DNA of 64,000 nt, from the NCBI RefSeq assembly GCF_000382485.1, contig NZ_AORY01000004.1:62001-126000 (forward strand), given 5' to 3'. The position numbers and the translations under genes are program-made. The notes under the pieces were generated by a model. It did no database searches. It had not been told where the DNA came from and saw only the letters and a list, made by a program, of their open reading frames with translations. Positions 1 through 7,483 of this stretch are shown here, piece after piece (the stretch's first letter is position 1; the number at the start of each line of letters is the position of its first letter). Source of the stretch: Sphingomonas sp. Mn802worker. Lineage in GTDB: Bacteria; Pseudomonadota; Alphaproteobacteria; Sphingomonadales; Sphingomonadaceae.

Positions 1-914
1 TTCGAACGGCGCACCGTCGCGTCATAGACCTGCTGTCGTGCAAGCACGATCTTGACCGGGCGGCCGAGCTTCTTCGCCGCGACCGCGGCCGCGACGCTCT
101 CGGGCGCGATGCCGAGCTTCGAGCCGAAGCCGCCGCCGACGAAGCGCGCGATGATCCGCACCTTGTCCGCCGGTACACCCAATGCCTTCGCAAGTTGCTG
201 CTGGTCGCTCGCCACCATCTGATAGGCGCCGTGCAGGATCAGCGTGCCATCGCGCCATTCCGCGATCGAGGCGTGCGGCTCCATCGCGGTCGAGTTCTGA
301 CTTGGCGTGGTGTAGGTGACATCGAGCTGGACCGGCGCCTCGTTGAACGCCTTCTCGAAATTGCCCTGCTTGCTGTGGCCGGGGATTTGGTCTTCCTTCG
401 GCTCCTTGCCCTGATCCTTGTGCGCGGCGAAGACGTAACTGGCGTCCTTCGTCTCATGCTCGATCCGGACCGCGGCGGCGCCGTCGCGTGCGGCCTCGAA
501 CGTTTCCGCGACGACGACGGCGACCGGCTCGCCGAAATAATGCACCTCCTGCACGCCCTGCGGCGGCGCGGTGGTCGCACCGCCCTGACCGGGGCTGCGG
601 ATGAACGTGTCGTAATCGGCGATGACGTCAATCACGCCGGGCAGGGCGCGCGCGGCGCTGTCGTCTATCTTGGTGATCTTGCCCGCACCGAAGGTCGCGC
701 GCACCAGCACGCCGTAGCTCAGTCGCTCGGCGGGATATTCCGCCGCATAGGGCGCGCGGCCGGTCACCTTCAACGGCCCCTCGACGCGGTTGATCGGCTT
801 CCCGATCACGTCCTGCGCGCCATGGTCGAGGAAGCTGTTCGGACGCGGCTCGTCCATCACCAGTGCGTTGGTTTCCGCATCATCGGAGCCGAACAATTTG
901 CCAAGAATGCTCAT
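1..914 (-). CDS. paoC: Molybdenum aldehyde/xanthine dehydrogenase, molybdopterin-binding large subunit (PaoC-like), 3' end outside window
   Basis: Large catalytic subunit of a PaoABC-type aldehyde oxidoreductase, which would bind the Mo-molybdopterin cofactor and oxidise aldehydes or related heterocycles to acids. Only the first 304 residues are in the window; the gene continues beyond position 1. The N-terminal a/b hammerhead region of the xanthine dehydrogenase family is visible (stretch containing VIGKPINRVEGPLKVTGRA at residues 30-50), as is the conserved glycine-rich FVGGGFGSK motif that contacts the cofactor. The start ATG (912-914) overlaps the stop of the FAD subunit gene as ATGA, so the genes are translationally coupled in the order 2Fe-2S, FAD, Mo subunit. 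The assignment to the Pao branch rather than classical xanthine dehydrogenase rests on the gene order and the Cys-rich FAD subunit next door. Substrate is unknown. Confidence 0.9.
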   Translation of the reverse strand, partial: MSILGKLFGSDDAETNALVMDEPRPNSFLDHGAQDVIGKPINRVEGPLKVTGRAPYAAEYPAERLSYGVLVRATFGAGKITKIDDSAARALPGVIDVIADYDTFIRSPGQGGATTAPPQGVQEVHYFGEPVAVVVAETFEAARDGAAAVRIEHETKDASYVFAAHKDQGKEPKEDQIPGHSKQGNFEKAFNEAPVQLDVTYTTPSQNSTAMEPHASIAEWRDGTLILHGAYQMVASDQQQLAKALGVPADKVRIIARFVGGGFGSKLGIAPESVAAAVAAKKLGRPVKIVLARQQVYDATVRRS

Positions 915-1876
915 GCGGTCAAATCCCTGAGGGTCGCGATCAGCGTGCGCCGTACGAGCGGTATCTTGAAGTCGTTCGAGCCGTAGCCCTTGGCGTCGGC
1001 GAGCAGCGCGTCGGCGGCGGCCTCGAACGCCTCGGTCGACGGTGCGCGGCCGACAACCGCAGCCTCGACCGCCGGATTGCGCCACGGCATTGGCCCGAGA
1101 CCGCCGAACGCGAGCGCGGCGGAGGCGATGACACCATTCTTCACCTCGACCACGCCTGCGACCGAGACGAGCGCAAAGGCGTAGGAGGCCCGGTCGCGCA
1201 CCTTGCGGTAGACCTGCTTGCCCGCCGGCGGGGAGGGCAGCTCGACGTGGGTGATAAGTTCGCCGGCCTCCAGCACGGTCTCGATCTGCGGTGTCTCGCC
1301 GGGAAGACGGTAGAAATCGTGGATTGGAATGCGACGCTTGTCGCCGTCAGCCTTCTGCGTAACGATCACGGCATCGAGCGCGCGCATCGCCACCGCCATG
1401 TCGCTCGGGTGCGTCGCAATGCACTGTTCGCTGGTACCGAGCACTGCCAGAATGCGGTTGAAGCCGCCGACCGCGTCGCATCCCGAGCCGGGCTGACGCT
1501 TGTTGCAGCGTGAGGCCGTGTCGTAGAAATAATAACAGCGCGTCCGCTGGAGCAGATTGCCCCCGGTCGACGCCTTGTTGCGCAACTGCCCCGACGCACC
1601 AGCGAGCAACGCGCGGCTGAGCACCTCGTACTTCTCGACGACGCGCGGGTCGGCGGCGAGATCGCTGTTGGGAACGAGCGCGCCGATCGTCAGGCCGCCG
1701 TCATCGCGCTCCTCGATCGTGTTCAGGTCCAACCGGCTAATGTCGACCAGCCGCTCGGGCGTCTCGACCTGCAGCTTCATCAGGTCGAGCAGATTGGTGC
1801 CGCCCGCGATGAAGCGCCCGTTCGCGCGCGTCGCCGCCTCGATCGTATTGGCGCGTTGGTAGTCGAAGGTCTTCAT
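911..1876 (-). CDS. paoB: Aldehyde oxidoreductase FAD-binding subunit (PaoB-like) with extra iron-sulfur cysteines
   Basis: FAD-binding middle subunit (321 aa) of the molybdoenzyme, passing electrons from the 2Fe-2S subunit to its acceptor. The N-terminal FAD-binding segment reads FIAGGTNLLDLMK around residues 22-34. Cysteines at about 114, 124, 133 and 152 lie in an insert containing CYYFYDTASRCNKRQPGSGC. This matches the additional [4Fe-4S] cluster known in PaoB and hydroxybenzoyl-CoA-reductase-type FAD subunits and absent from ordinary xanthine dehydrogenase FAD subunits. The chosen ATG at 1876 overlaps the upstream gene's stop as ATGA. An in-frame extension to 2152 exists but would run through the coding sequence of paoA, so it was rejected. 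Confidence 0.92.
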   Translation of the reverse strand: MKTFDYQRANTIEAATRANGRFIAGGTNLLDLMKLQVETPERLVDISRLDLNTIEERDDGGLTIGALVPNSDLAADPRVVEKYEVLSRALLAGASGQLRNKASTGGNLLQRTRCYYFYDTASRCNKRQPGSGCDAVGGFNRILAVLGTSEQCIATHPSDMAVAMRALDAVIVTQKADGDKRRIPIHDFYRLPGETPQIETVLEAGELITHVELPSPPAGKQVYRKVRDRASYAFALVSVAGVVEVKNGVIASAALAFGGLGPMPWRNPAVEAAVVGRAPSTEAFEAAADALLADAKGYGSNDFKIPLVRRTLIATLRDLTA

Positions 1877-2436
1877 GCCGACACCTTCTCTTGTGCGGGT
1901 TGCTCGGCGGCAGCACGCGGCGCGGGCTTGATCGCCTGCTCGCCCGACTGACCTGCGACCTCGCGGATCGCGTCGACGATGTTGGGATAGGCGGCGCAAC
2001 GGCAGATGTTGCCGCTCATACGCTCGCTGATCTCCGCGTCGGTGAGCGACACCTGATCGAGGTCGCCGGTGACGTGGCTGGCCCAGCCCTTCTTCACCTC
2101 GTCGAGCATCCCGACCGCCGAGCAGATCTGCCCAGGCGTGCAGTAACCGCACTGGTAACCGTCATGCGACACGAACGCGGCCTGCATCGGGTGCAGGTTC
2201 TCGACCGTGCCAAGCCCCTCGATCGTTACGATCTCGTCATCCTGGTGCATCACGGCTAGCGAGAGGCAGGCGTTGATGCGCCGTCCATTCACCAACATCG
2301 TGCACGCGCCGCACTGGCCATGGTCGCAACCCTTCTTGCTGCCGGTCAGCCCGAGGTGCTCGCGACACAGGTCGAGGAGCGAAGTGCGGACATCGACATC
2401 CGCTTCGTAGGTCTTTTGATTGATGGTGAAGCGCAT
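1873..2436 (-). CDS. paoA: Aldehyde oxidoreductase 2Fe-2S subunit (PaoA-like), no Tat signal
   Basis: Small iron-sulfur subunit (187 aa). The N-terminal plant-ferredoxin-type cluster uses C37, C42, C45 and C57 (motif CDHGQCGAC). The second, C-terminal-domain cluster uses C96 and C99 (CGYCTPGQ) and C145 and C147 (ICRC). This is the standard two-cluster arrangement of xanthine-dehydrogenase-family small subunits. E. coli PaoA carries a twin-arginine signal peptide. Here the protein begins directly at the ferredoxin domain (MRFTINQKTY), so the complex is probably cytoplasmic. The gene leads the paoABC operon and is divergent from the phosphodiesterase gene, with only 37 bp between start codons. 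The C-terminal 20 residues are Ala/Pro/Glu-rich and may be flexible. Confidence 0.93.
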   Translation of the reverse strand: MRFTINQKTYEADVDVRTSLLDLCREHLGLTGSKKGCDHGQCGACTMLVNGRRINACLSLAVMHQDDEIVTIEGLGTVENLHPMQAAFVSHDGYQCGYCTPGQICSAVGMLDEVKKGWASHVTGDLDQVSLTDAEISERMSGNICRCAAYPNIVDAIREVAGQSGEQAIKPAPRAAAEQPAQEKVSA

Positions 2437-2460
2437 GGTCCGCCTTTTCGCTGCTCATCC

Positions 2461-2476
2461 CATAACGTGCGTTATG
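2461..2476. promoter_or_regulatory. 16-bp inverted repeat in the divergent paoA / phosphodiesterase gap
   Basis: CATAACG-TG-CGTTATG is a perfect 7-bp inverted repeat with a 2-bp centre. It fills much of the 37-bp gap between the paoA start codon and the chosen phosphodiesterase start, and its last three bases are that ATG. A binding site for a dimeric repressor controlling one or both genes would fit, but no regulator gene lies beside it. It could also be chance symmetry. Confidence 0.35.
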
Positions 2477-3550
2477 CGCTTCATATCCCTGCGAATCATT
2501 CTCACAGCCTTGTCGCTGGCGTCCGCGTCGGCGAGCGCGCAGGATACGCGGATGAACGCTGATCTCGCCCGCACGCGCCTGTCCTCGCCGCTGCTCGTGA
2601 TCGCGCATCGCGGTGCCAGCGGCGAGCGGCCCGAGCATACGCTGGCGAGCTACAGTCGCGCGATCGAGCAGGGCGCAGACGTGATCGAACCCGATCTGGT
2701 GCCAACGAAGGACGACGTGCTGGTCGCGCGGCACGAGAACGAGATTTCAGAGACGACCGATGTCGCCGACCACCCCGAATTCGCCGCGCGGCGTGCGACC
2801 AGGACGATCGACGGGCAAACGCTGACCGGCTGGTTCACTGAGGATTTCACGCTCGCCGAGTTGAAGACGCTGCGCGCCAAGGAGCGGTTGCCCAAGCTGC
2901 GCCCGTGCAACACCGTGTGGGACGGGCAGGAGACGATCCCGACGCTGGCCGAGATCATCGCGCTCGCCAAGGCGCACGGCGTCGCGATCTATCCCGAGAC
3001 CAAGCACCCCAGCTACTTCGCGTCGATCGGGCATCCGACCGACCGCCTGCTGGTCGACCAGCTACATGCGGCGGGGTGGGACAGCGCCGAGGCGCCAGTG
3101 TTCATCCAGTCGTTTGAAGTCGAGAACCTGAAGCGGTTGCACGCGATGACGCGCATCCGCCTGATCCAGCTTGTCGCCTCGAGCGGCGCGCCCGCCGATG
3201 GTGCCGCGACCAGCTACGCCGCGATGATGACGCCGGCGGGACTGGCGGAGGTCGCGCGCTACGCCTGGGGTATCGGACCCGACAAGGCGATGCTGTGGCA
3301 GGGGGATGCGCCAAGCGCGCTCGTCGCCGATGCGCATGCCGCGGGCTTGCGCGTTCACCCGTGGACTTATCGCGCCGAGAACGCCTTCGTTCGCGCGCGC
3401 TTCCGTGCCGGCGATGATCAGGCCGCGCACGGCGACGTGTCGGGCGAGATCGCCGCCGCGCTGCGCCAAGGCGTTGACGGGTTCTTCACCGACTTTCCTG
3501 CTATCGGGGTCGCGACACGCGACGCGTCCGTCGCCGGGGAGAAGAAGTGA
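2474..3550 (+). CDS. Secreted glycerophosphodiester phosphodiesterase (GlpQ-like)
   Basis: Hydrolyses glycerophosphodiesters to glycerol-3-phosphate and an alcohol, probably in the periplasm (358 aa). Residues 1-22 form a signal peptide (MRFISLRIILTALSLASASA, cleavage after an Ala-x-Ala). The GDPD catalytic signature is complete: IAHRGASGERPEHT with H45, then IEPDLVPTKDD with E72 and D74, then ARHE with H87. The long insert between the metal ligands and the C-terminal HPWTYRAEN and DGFFTDFP segments match GlpQ-type periplasmic enzymes. An earlier start at 2420 is possible in frame, but it would overlap paoA and spoil the signal peptide, so 2474 was chosen. The stop codon overlaps the start of the next gene (TGATG). 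Confidence 0.9.
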   Translation: MRFISLRIILTALSLASASASAQDTRMNADLARTRLSSPLLVIAHRGASGERPEHTLASYSRAIEQGADVIEPDLVPTKDDVLVARHENEISETTDVADHPEFAARRATRTIDGQTLTGWFTEDFTLAELKTLRAKERLPKLRPCNTVWDGQETIPTLAEIIALAKAHGVAIYPETKHPSYFASIGHPTDRLLVDQLHAAGWDSAEAPVFIQSFEVENLKRLHAMTRIRLIQLVASSGAPADGAATSYAAMMTPAGLAEVARYAWGIGPDKAMLWQGDAPSALVADAHAAGLRVHPWTYRAENAFVRARFRAGDDQAAHGDVSGEIAAALRQGVDGFFTDFPAIGVATRDASVAGEKK

Positions 3551-3833
3551 TGCGTCCGATCGTGCTGGCCCTGGCCGCTCTGCCGCTGTTCGCGACCGGC
3601 GGGTGCGTGAGGACCGCTTGGAACGTCGCCACCATGCCGGTGCGCGCGGTGGGGAAGGGGTCGACCTTGCCACGACCAGCCCGCGCGAACGCGACGAGAA
3701 ATATGTTCGGCAGCAGCGCAAGCAGGCCGAGCGCGAGGAACGCGAGCGGCGCGATTATGAGCGCGCCTGCCGCAAGCAGCACGGCGACTGCCCCCCGTAT
3801 AACGGCTATGTCGCGGGGCAGCGCGACCGCTGA
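3550..3833 (+). pseudogene. Small lipoprotein-like sphingomonad protein, broken by a one-base frameshift
   Basis: The reading frame opened by the ATG at 3550 gives a signal-like N-terminus (MRPIVLALAALPLFATGGC) followed by VRTAWNVATMPVRAVGKG. In that frame the rest is Ser/Ala/Arg-rich nonsense. From about 3655 the frame one base back reads VDLATTSPRERDEKYVRQQR and then a charged Arg/Glu helix ending at a stop at 3831-3833. Joining the two halves reproduces the usual architecture of a small sphingomonad envelope protein: signal, short hydrophobic linker, VDLATTS-type motif, charged helix. The switch point sits in the G-rich run GGGGAAGGGG (about 3651-3660), so a lost G is the simplest explanation. 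Real mutation and sequencing error cannot be told apart here. Function unknown. Confidence 0.6.
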
Positions 3834-3876
3834 CTGGCCGCCGGCCGCGCCCGTCGAAGCATGACCGACGATCGGC

Positions 3877-4263
3877 TTACTCGCCGGTTAAGTTGCCGTC
3901 GGTCGCGGGCTCGTCCCCACTCGACTGATCGCGCGTCGGCGCAGCAGCCGTGTCACGCGACTGCCCGCGCGTGCTGCGCGCGGTCATGCCGGTCGCGAAG
4001 GCATCGTCGTTCATCTGCTCGTCGACCGACCGCTCGGCGGGAGGGGGCAGCGCCTCGCTGGTCGCGTTCAGGTCGGTCGCAGGCAGCGTCTCGGGCGCCG
4101 CGCTTTCCGTCGGCACCGGCATCGGCTCCGGCTCGGACTGGTAATTGTCCGAAATCTCGTTGTCGGGCAGCGGCGCCTGCTCGTCCGCCGAGCGCGAGCA
4201 GCCGGCAAGCGACAGGATAAGGATGCCGGCAAGCGCGGCAGCGGTTTTCGTCTTCTTCATCAT
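3877..4263 (-). CDS. Hypothetical lipoprotein, acidic and proline-rich
   Basis: A 128-aa predicted lipoprotein. The N-terminus MMKKTKTAAALAGILILSLAGCS has a textbook lipobox (LAGC) with C22. The mature part is low complexity: Glu/Pro-rich first (EPEPMPVPTESAAPETLP), then Asp/Thr/Ser-rich to the end, with no recognisable domain. Two adjacent ATG codons (4263 and 4260) could start it. It sits 22 bp upstream of the L,D-transpeptidase terminator end and on the same strand downstream of it, so the two may be co-transcribed. That would fit an envelope role, which is only inference. Confidence 0.7.
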   Translation of the reverse strand: MMKKTKTAAALAGILILSLAGCSRSADEQAPLPDNEISDNYQSEPEPMPVPTESAAPETLPATDLNATSEALPPPAERSVDEQMNDDAFATGMTARSTRGQSRDTAAAPTRDQSSGDEPATDGNLTGE

Positions 4264-4285
4264 TCCATCCGTTCCCTTTTGCCCG

Positions 4286-5851
4286 TTACAGCGACGCGAG
4301 CGTCTGCTTCGCCTGCCGCGCCTCGACCTTGCTCGCCAGATCGCTGTCCCAATTGTACGGATCGTCGCGGAAGCCGACCTGGCCTGAGGGACTCGCGAAC
4401 GCGGTCCAGTAGAGCAGGTAGACCGCCACCGGCTGTGCCATCTGTGCGCGCACCGTCTTGCCGGCGGCGACCGTCTGATCGATCTGGGCGGGCTGCCACT
4501 GCGGGGTCGTCTTCATCAGCAGCTTGGCGAGCGCCTCGGGCTTCTCCAGCCGGACGCAACCGTGGCTGGCGAGCCGGTCGAAGCGCGAGAAGCCGGCCTG
4601 CGCGGGCGTGTCGTGCAGGTAGACCGCGAAATCGTTGGGGAAGTCGAACTTGTAGCGGCCGAGCGCGCTCTTTTCCGACGATTGCTGCAGCCGCTTGCCG
4701 CCGCCGCCGGTGTCGATCACGCGAAAGCCGTTGCGCTTCAGGTAGCCCGGATTGGCGCGTTCCTTGGGCCACAATTCCTTGTCGGCGATCGAACTCGGCA
4801 CGTTCCACGGCGGATTGAGCACGACCGAGTGGATCGAGGAGACGAGCATCGGCGTCTCGTTGCCCGGACGCCCCGTCACCGCCTTCATCGACATGACCGG
4901 CGCGTCACCGTCGAACACGGTCAGCACCGCGGCGGCGACATTCACCTGGACGCGGTTCTGCTCCAGCTGCGCCGGCAGCCAGCGCCAGCGCTCCATGTTG
5001 GCCGCGATCTGCCGCATTCGCGCCGCAACCGGCACGTTCAGCGCCGCCAGCGTCTGCGCGCCGACGTCGCCCGCAGGGTTCAGGCCGTAGCGCCGCTGCG
5101 CGCGGCGCACCGCGGACAGCAGGTCGGCGTCGAACTTGTCGCTACTCGCTGACACCTGCGAATCCTCCGCCGCGAGCCGCTTGCGCAAGGCAGCGACCGC
5201 AGGGCCCGAGCGGCCGTACTTCAACTCGGGCGAGGCAGGGACCGTGCCCCAACCGCCATCAGCCGCGATCTGGCGATAGCGCGCCAGCCCGACGACCAGC
5301 GCATCATAGCCGGCATAAGGCGGCGGCAGCGAGGCAACCCAGGCGGCGAGCCGGTCGCGCTCCACCGCGTCGACGAAGCCGGGCAGCGGATCATAGGCCT
5401 GCGGGCGGATGCCCCAGTCGCGCTCGAAATCGCTCGCGTCGAGCCGTCCGGCATGCACCGCGCGTGCGTGGTCGAGCGCGGCGCGGACCAGCGCGTCGCC
5501 GGTCTTGTCGCTCATGTCGCGCGGACTGCCCTGGCGCAGCCCCTGCCGGACTTCGTCCTGCGCGATCAGCTTCGCCAACTCGCGCGACTGCGCGTCGGAC
5601 AGGCGCGGCAGCGGCTGTGCGATCATCCGTGCGGCAGGGGACGTTGCCGCAGGCGTCGCAGGCGCAGGCGTCGCGGTAGCCGGCGAGGTGACGGGCTGGA
5701 CGGGCGGGGGAATGATCTGCGCCGACGCATGGCTCGCGATCAGGGCCAGAACGGCGGTGCTCGCGCCACCGATGACGCGAGTCAGTGGCGTGTTCCGTGC
5801 ATTCGCACGCTTTTCATCAATCCAAGCGCCGAACGCGTTCAACGTTTCCAT
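4286..5851 (-). CDS. L,D-transpeptidase, YcbB/LdtD type
   Basis: Peptidoglycan 3-3 cross-linking enzyme (521 aa) acting in the periplasm. A membrane-spanning N-terminus (VIGGASTAVLALIASHASAQ, about residues 26-46) is followed by a Pro/Ala linker. A conserved alpha-helical scaffold and a peptidoglycan-binding module (GRSGPAVAALRKRL to GAQTLAALN) come next, then the YkuD catalytic domain. The catalytic motif is LASHGCVRL, with nucleophile C432 and H430, preceded by YLHDTPA. Length and order match the LdtD family. A second paralogue lies at 45723-47153. ATG 5851 was chosen; a GTG sits directly before it. Confidence 0.92.
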   Translation of the reverse strand: METLNAFGAWIDEKRANARNTPLTRVIGGASTAVLALIASHASAQIIPPPVQPVTSPATATPAPATPAATSPAARMIAQPLPRLSDAQSRELAKLIAQDEVRQGLRQGSPRDMSDKTGDALVRAALDHARAVHAGRLDASDFERDWGIRPQAYDPLPGFVDAVERDRLAAWVASLPPPYAGYDALVVGLARYRQIAADGGWGTVPASPELKYGRSGPAVAALRKRLAAEDSQVSASSDKFDADLLSAVRRAQRRYGLNPAGDVGAQTLAALNVPVAARMRQIAANMERWRWLPAQLEQNRVQVNVAAAVLTVFDGDAPVMSMKAVTGRPGNETPMLVSSIHSVVLNPPWNVPSSIADKELWPKERANPGYLKRNGFRVIDTGGGGKRLQQSSEKSALGRYKFDFPNDFAVYLHDTPAQAGFSRFDRLASHGCVRLEKPEALAKLLMKTTPQWQPAQIDQTVAAGKTVRAQMAQPVAVYLLYWTAFASPSGQVGFRDDPYNWDSDLASKVEARQAKQTLASL

Positions 5852-6076
5852 CACCTTCTATCCTCAACTCACGGCCGTGCCGCGTCATAGCGTGCGCATC
5901 ATGCGCCACGATGAACGCCAGCGAAATACGTGAACGCCGCGTTGGATGCACGGAGGCAAACAACGTTTCGTCGTACCTGCGCACTCGGTTCAACGATGGC
6001 GGACCGGCTAAGTTTTTAATCCTGCCCGCATTTCTTACCGCTTGATGGCGTGCTGCGCCGCCGTCAAACGTCCCGC

Positions 6077-6105
6077 TTGCACGCGTGCGGGTTCTCGAAT
6101 AATCG
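6077..6105 (+). promoter_or_regulatory. Candidate sigma-70 promoter of tRNA-Gly
   Basis: TTGCAC (6077-6082) followed by a 15-17 bp spacer and AATAAT/TAATCG (6098-6105), about 32 bp before the mature tRNA 5' end. The intergenic stretch 5852-6136 otherwise shows no ORF or other element that I can support. Confidence 0.4.
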
Positions 6106-6136
6106 ATGGCTTCAAGGCCGCGCGGAAACGCGCCGG

Positions 6137-6210
6137 GCGGGTATAGCACAATGGTAGTGCAGCAGCCTTCCAAGCTGAATACACGGGTTCGATTCCCGTT
6201 ACCCGCTCCA
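6137..6210 (+). tRNA. tRNA-Gly (anticodon TCC)
   Basis: 74-nt cloverleaf including an encoded CCA end. Acceptor stem GCGGGTA pairs with TACCCGC at 6200-6206, discriminator T6207, CCA 6208-6210. The anticodon loop is CTTCCAA, closed by CAGC/GCTG, giving anticodon TCC (Gly, GGA/GGG codons). The T arm is CACGGGTTCGATTCCCGT with the invariant TTCGA. Confidence 0.97.
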
Positions 6211-6232
6211 TCCATCTTCCTGTTGATGGACG

Positions 6233-6610
6233 CTATGGCTTAGCTGCGGATGTCGCTTGCGACTTGGGGACAGCCTTGGGCGCGGCGTCGGCAAGGTCGG
6301 ACACGCTCGATTTCGCCTCCAGTGCCTGAACACGCTGTGTCAGCAGGTCGAGGTCGATCTTCTCCGGCGTGACCTCAAGCGCGCCGACCCGTTTCTCCAA
6401 ATCCTCGACGCGGCGGGTCAGCGTGTCGCGCGTCACCCGGTCCTCGACTGCCGCAATGTCGTTCTTCATCGCCGCCACGTCGTTCGCCGCCGGATTGCTC
6501 GGTACATCCTGCGTCGCGGAGCTCGGCTGACCGCACGAGGCAACCAGCAGCGAGAGGACGAGGGCACGTGCTGGGTGGTGCGTTCGTGAAGGCGGCGAAG
6601 GGTCGGTCAT
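6233..6610 (-). CDS. Hypothetical lipoprotein with coiled-coil segment
   Basis: 125-aa predicted envelope protein of unknown function. The N-terminal hydrophobic stretch ARALVLSLLVASCGQ contains a plausible lipobox (VASC). The mature part has a heptad-like charged helix (AAVEDRVTRDTLTRRVEDLEKRVGAL region, about residues 55-95) predicted to form a coiled coil. An Ala/Lys/Pro tail follows. This layout resembles small Lpp-like or tail-anchored periplasmic lipoproteins. Start ATG at 6610. It is convergent with tRNA-Gly and divergent from the SDR gene. Confidence 0.65.
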   Translation of the reverse strand: MTDPSPPSRTHHPARALVLSLLVASCGQPSSATQDVPSNPAANDVAAMKNDIAAVEDRVTRDTLTRRVEDLEKRVGALEVTPEKIDLDLLTQRVQALEAKSSVSDLADAAPKAVPKSQATSAAKP

Positions 6611-6715
6611 GCCTGGTGGATAGGGCAGCCGCGATGGTTGCGCCACCGTCGTGCGCGCGCGTGCAGCCGATCGGGGTTGCCGTGAGTTAAGCGCATAACA
6701 TCGGTGGAGGAAAGT

Positions 6716-7483
6716 ATGACGGCGCGGACGATTGTCGTGACAGGGGCGGAATCGGGCATCGGTGCAGCCTGTGCCGAGGCGTTCGGCGCGGCCGGTGAGC
6801 GTGTCTGCGTGATCTATTTCTCGGATGCCGCGGCGGCGGAGAAGACAGTGGCGGCGGTCACCGCGCGGGGCGGCGAAGCGATCGCCGTGCAGGCCGATGT
6901 CGCGAACGAGCAATCGGTCGAAGCCGCCTTCGCTGCGGTTGAGGCGAAATGGGGTGCGGCCGACGTGCTGGTCAACTCGGCCGGGCTGAACATGACCGGC
7001 GTCACCGTGCGCGCGATGACGCTGGCACAGTGGCAGCGGTTGTTGGGCACCGACCTGACCGGCGCGTTCATCGTCTCGCGCCGCTTCCTGTCGGGACGCG
7101 GTGAGGCGAAGGCGGATGCGTCGATCATCCACATTTCGTCGATTCACGCGTATGCCGTGCGCGCGGGCGGTGCGGATTATTGCGCGGCGAAGGGCGGCCT
7201 CTCAAACCTGGTCGAGACGCTGGCGATCGAGGAAGCGCCGCGTGGTATCCGCGTTAACGCGATCGAGCCGGGCATGATCCTGACGCCGATGAACGCGCGG
7301 GCGCAGGCCGATCCGGTCTACCGCCGCACGCTGGAGCAGAACATCCCGATGGGTCGCGCCGGCGATCCGGCGGAGGTCGCAGACCTCGCGGTGTTTCTCG
7401 CCTCGGACAAGGCCCGCTACATCACCGGCGCGCGGATCGTCATCGACGGCGGTCTGTCGCTGATGCAGGCGCTCGGCGCATGA
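6716..7483 (+). CDS. SDR-family NAD(P)-dependent oxidoreductase (glucose/sugar dehydrogenase-like)
   Basis: Classical short-chain dehydrogenase, 255 aa. The cofactor motif TGAESGIG is at residues 9-16, NSAG near 87-90, and the catalytic triad is S142-Y155-K159 (SSIHAYAVRAGGADYCAAKG). The C-terminal GxPADVAxLAVFLASDKA-type region and the ITGARIVIDGGLSL ending are typical of glucose 1-dehydrogenase and sugar-dehydrogenase-like SDRs. ATG 6716 follows a strong GGAGG Shine-Dalgarno; an in-frame GTG at 6704 lies within it and was rejected. The stop overlaps the next gene as ATGA. Coupling to a glycosidase/phosphorylase suggests a role in sugar catabolism; the substrate is unknown. Confidence 0.88.
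   Translation: MTARTIVVTGAESGIGAACAEAFGAAGERVCVIYFSDAAAAEKTVAAVTARGGEAIAVQADVANEQSVEAAFAAVEAKWGAADVLVNSAGLNMTGVTVRAMTLAQWQRLLGTDLTGAFIVSRRFLSGRGEAKADASIIHISSIHAYAVRAGGADYCAAKGGLSNLVETLAIEEAPRGIRVNAIEPGMILTPMNARAQADPVYRRTLEQNIPMGRAGDPAEVADLAVFLASDKARYITGARIVIDGGLSLMQALGA

Noticed and set aside
3640..3670. Programmed -1 frameshift as explanation of the split lipoprotein gene
   Set aside because: No X-XXY-YYZ heptamer fits the reading frame around GGGGAAGGGG and no downstream stem was evident; a base deletion is simpler.
5817..6215. 132-codon minus-strand frame over tRNA-Gly beginning with GNGNRTRV-like peptide
   Set aside because: The peptide is the well-known artificial translation of an antisense tRNA; no gene.
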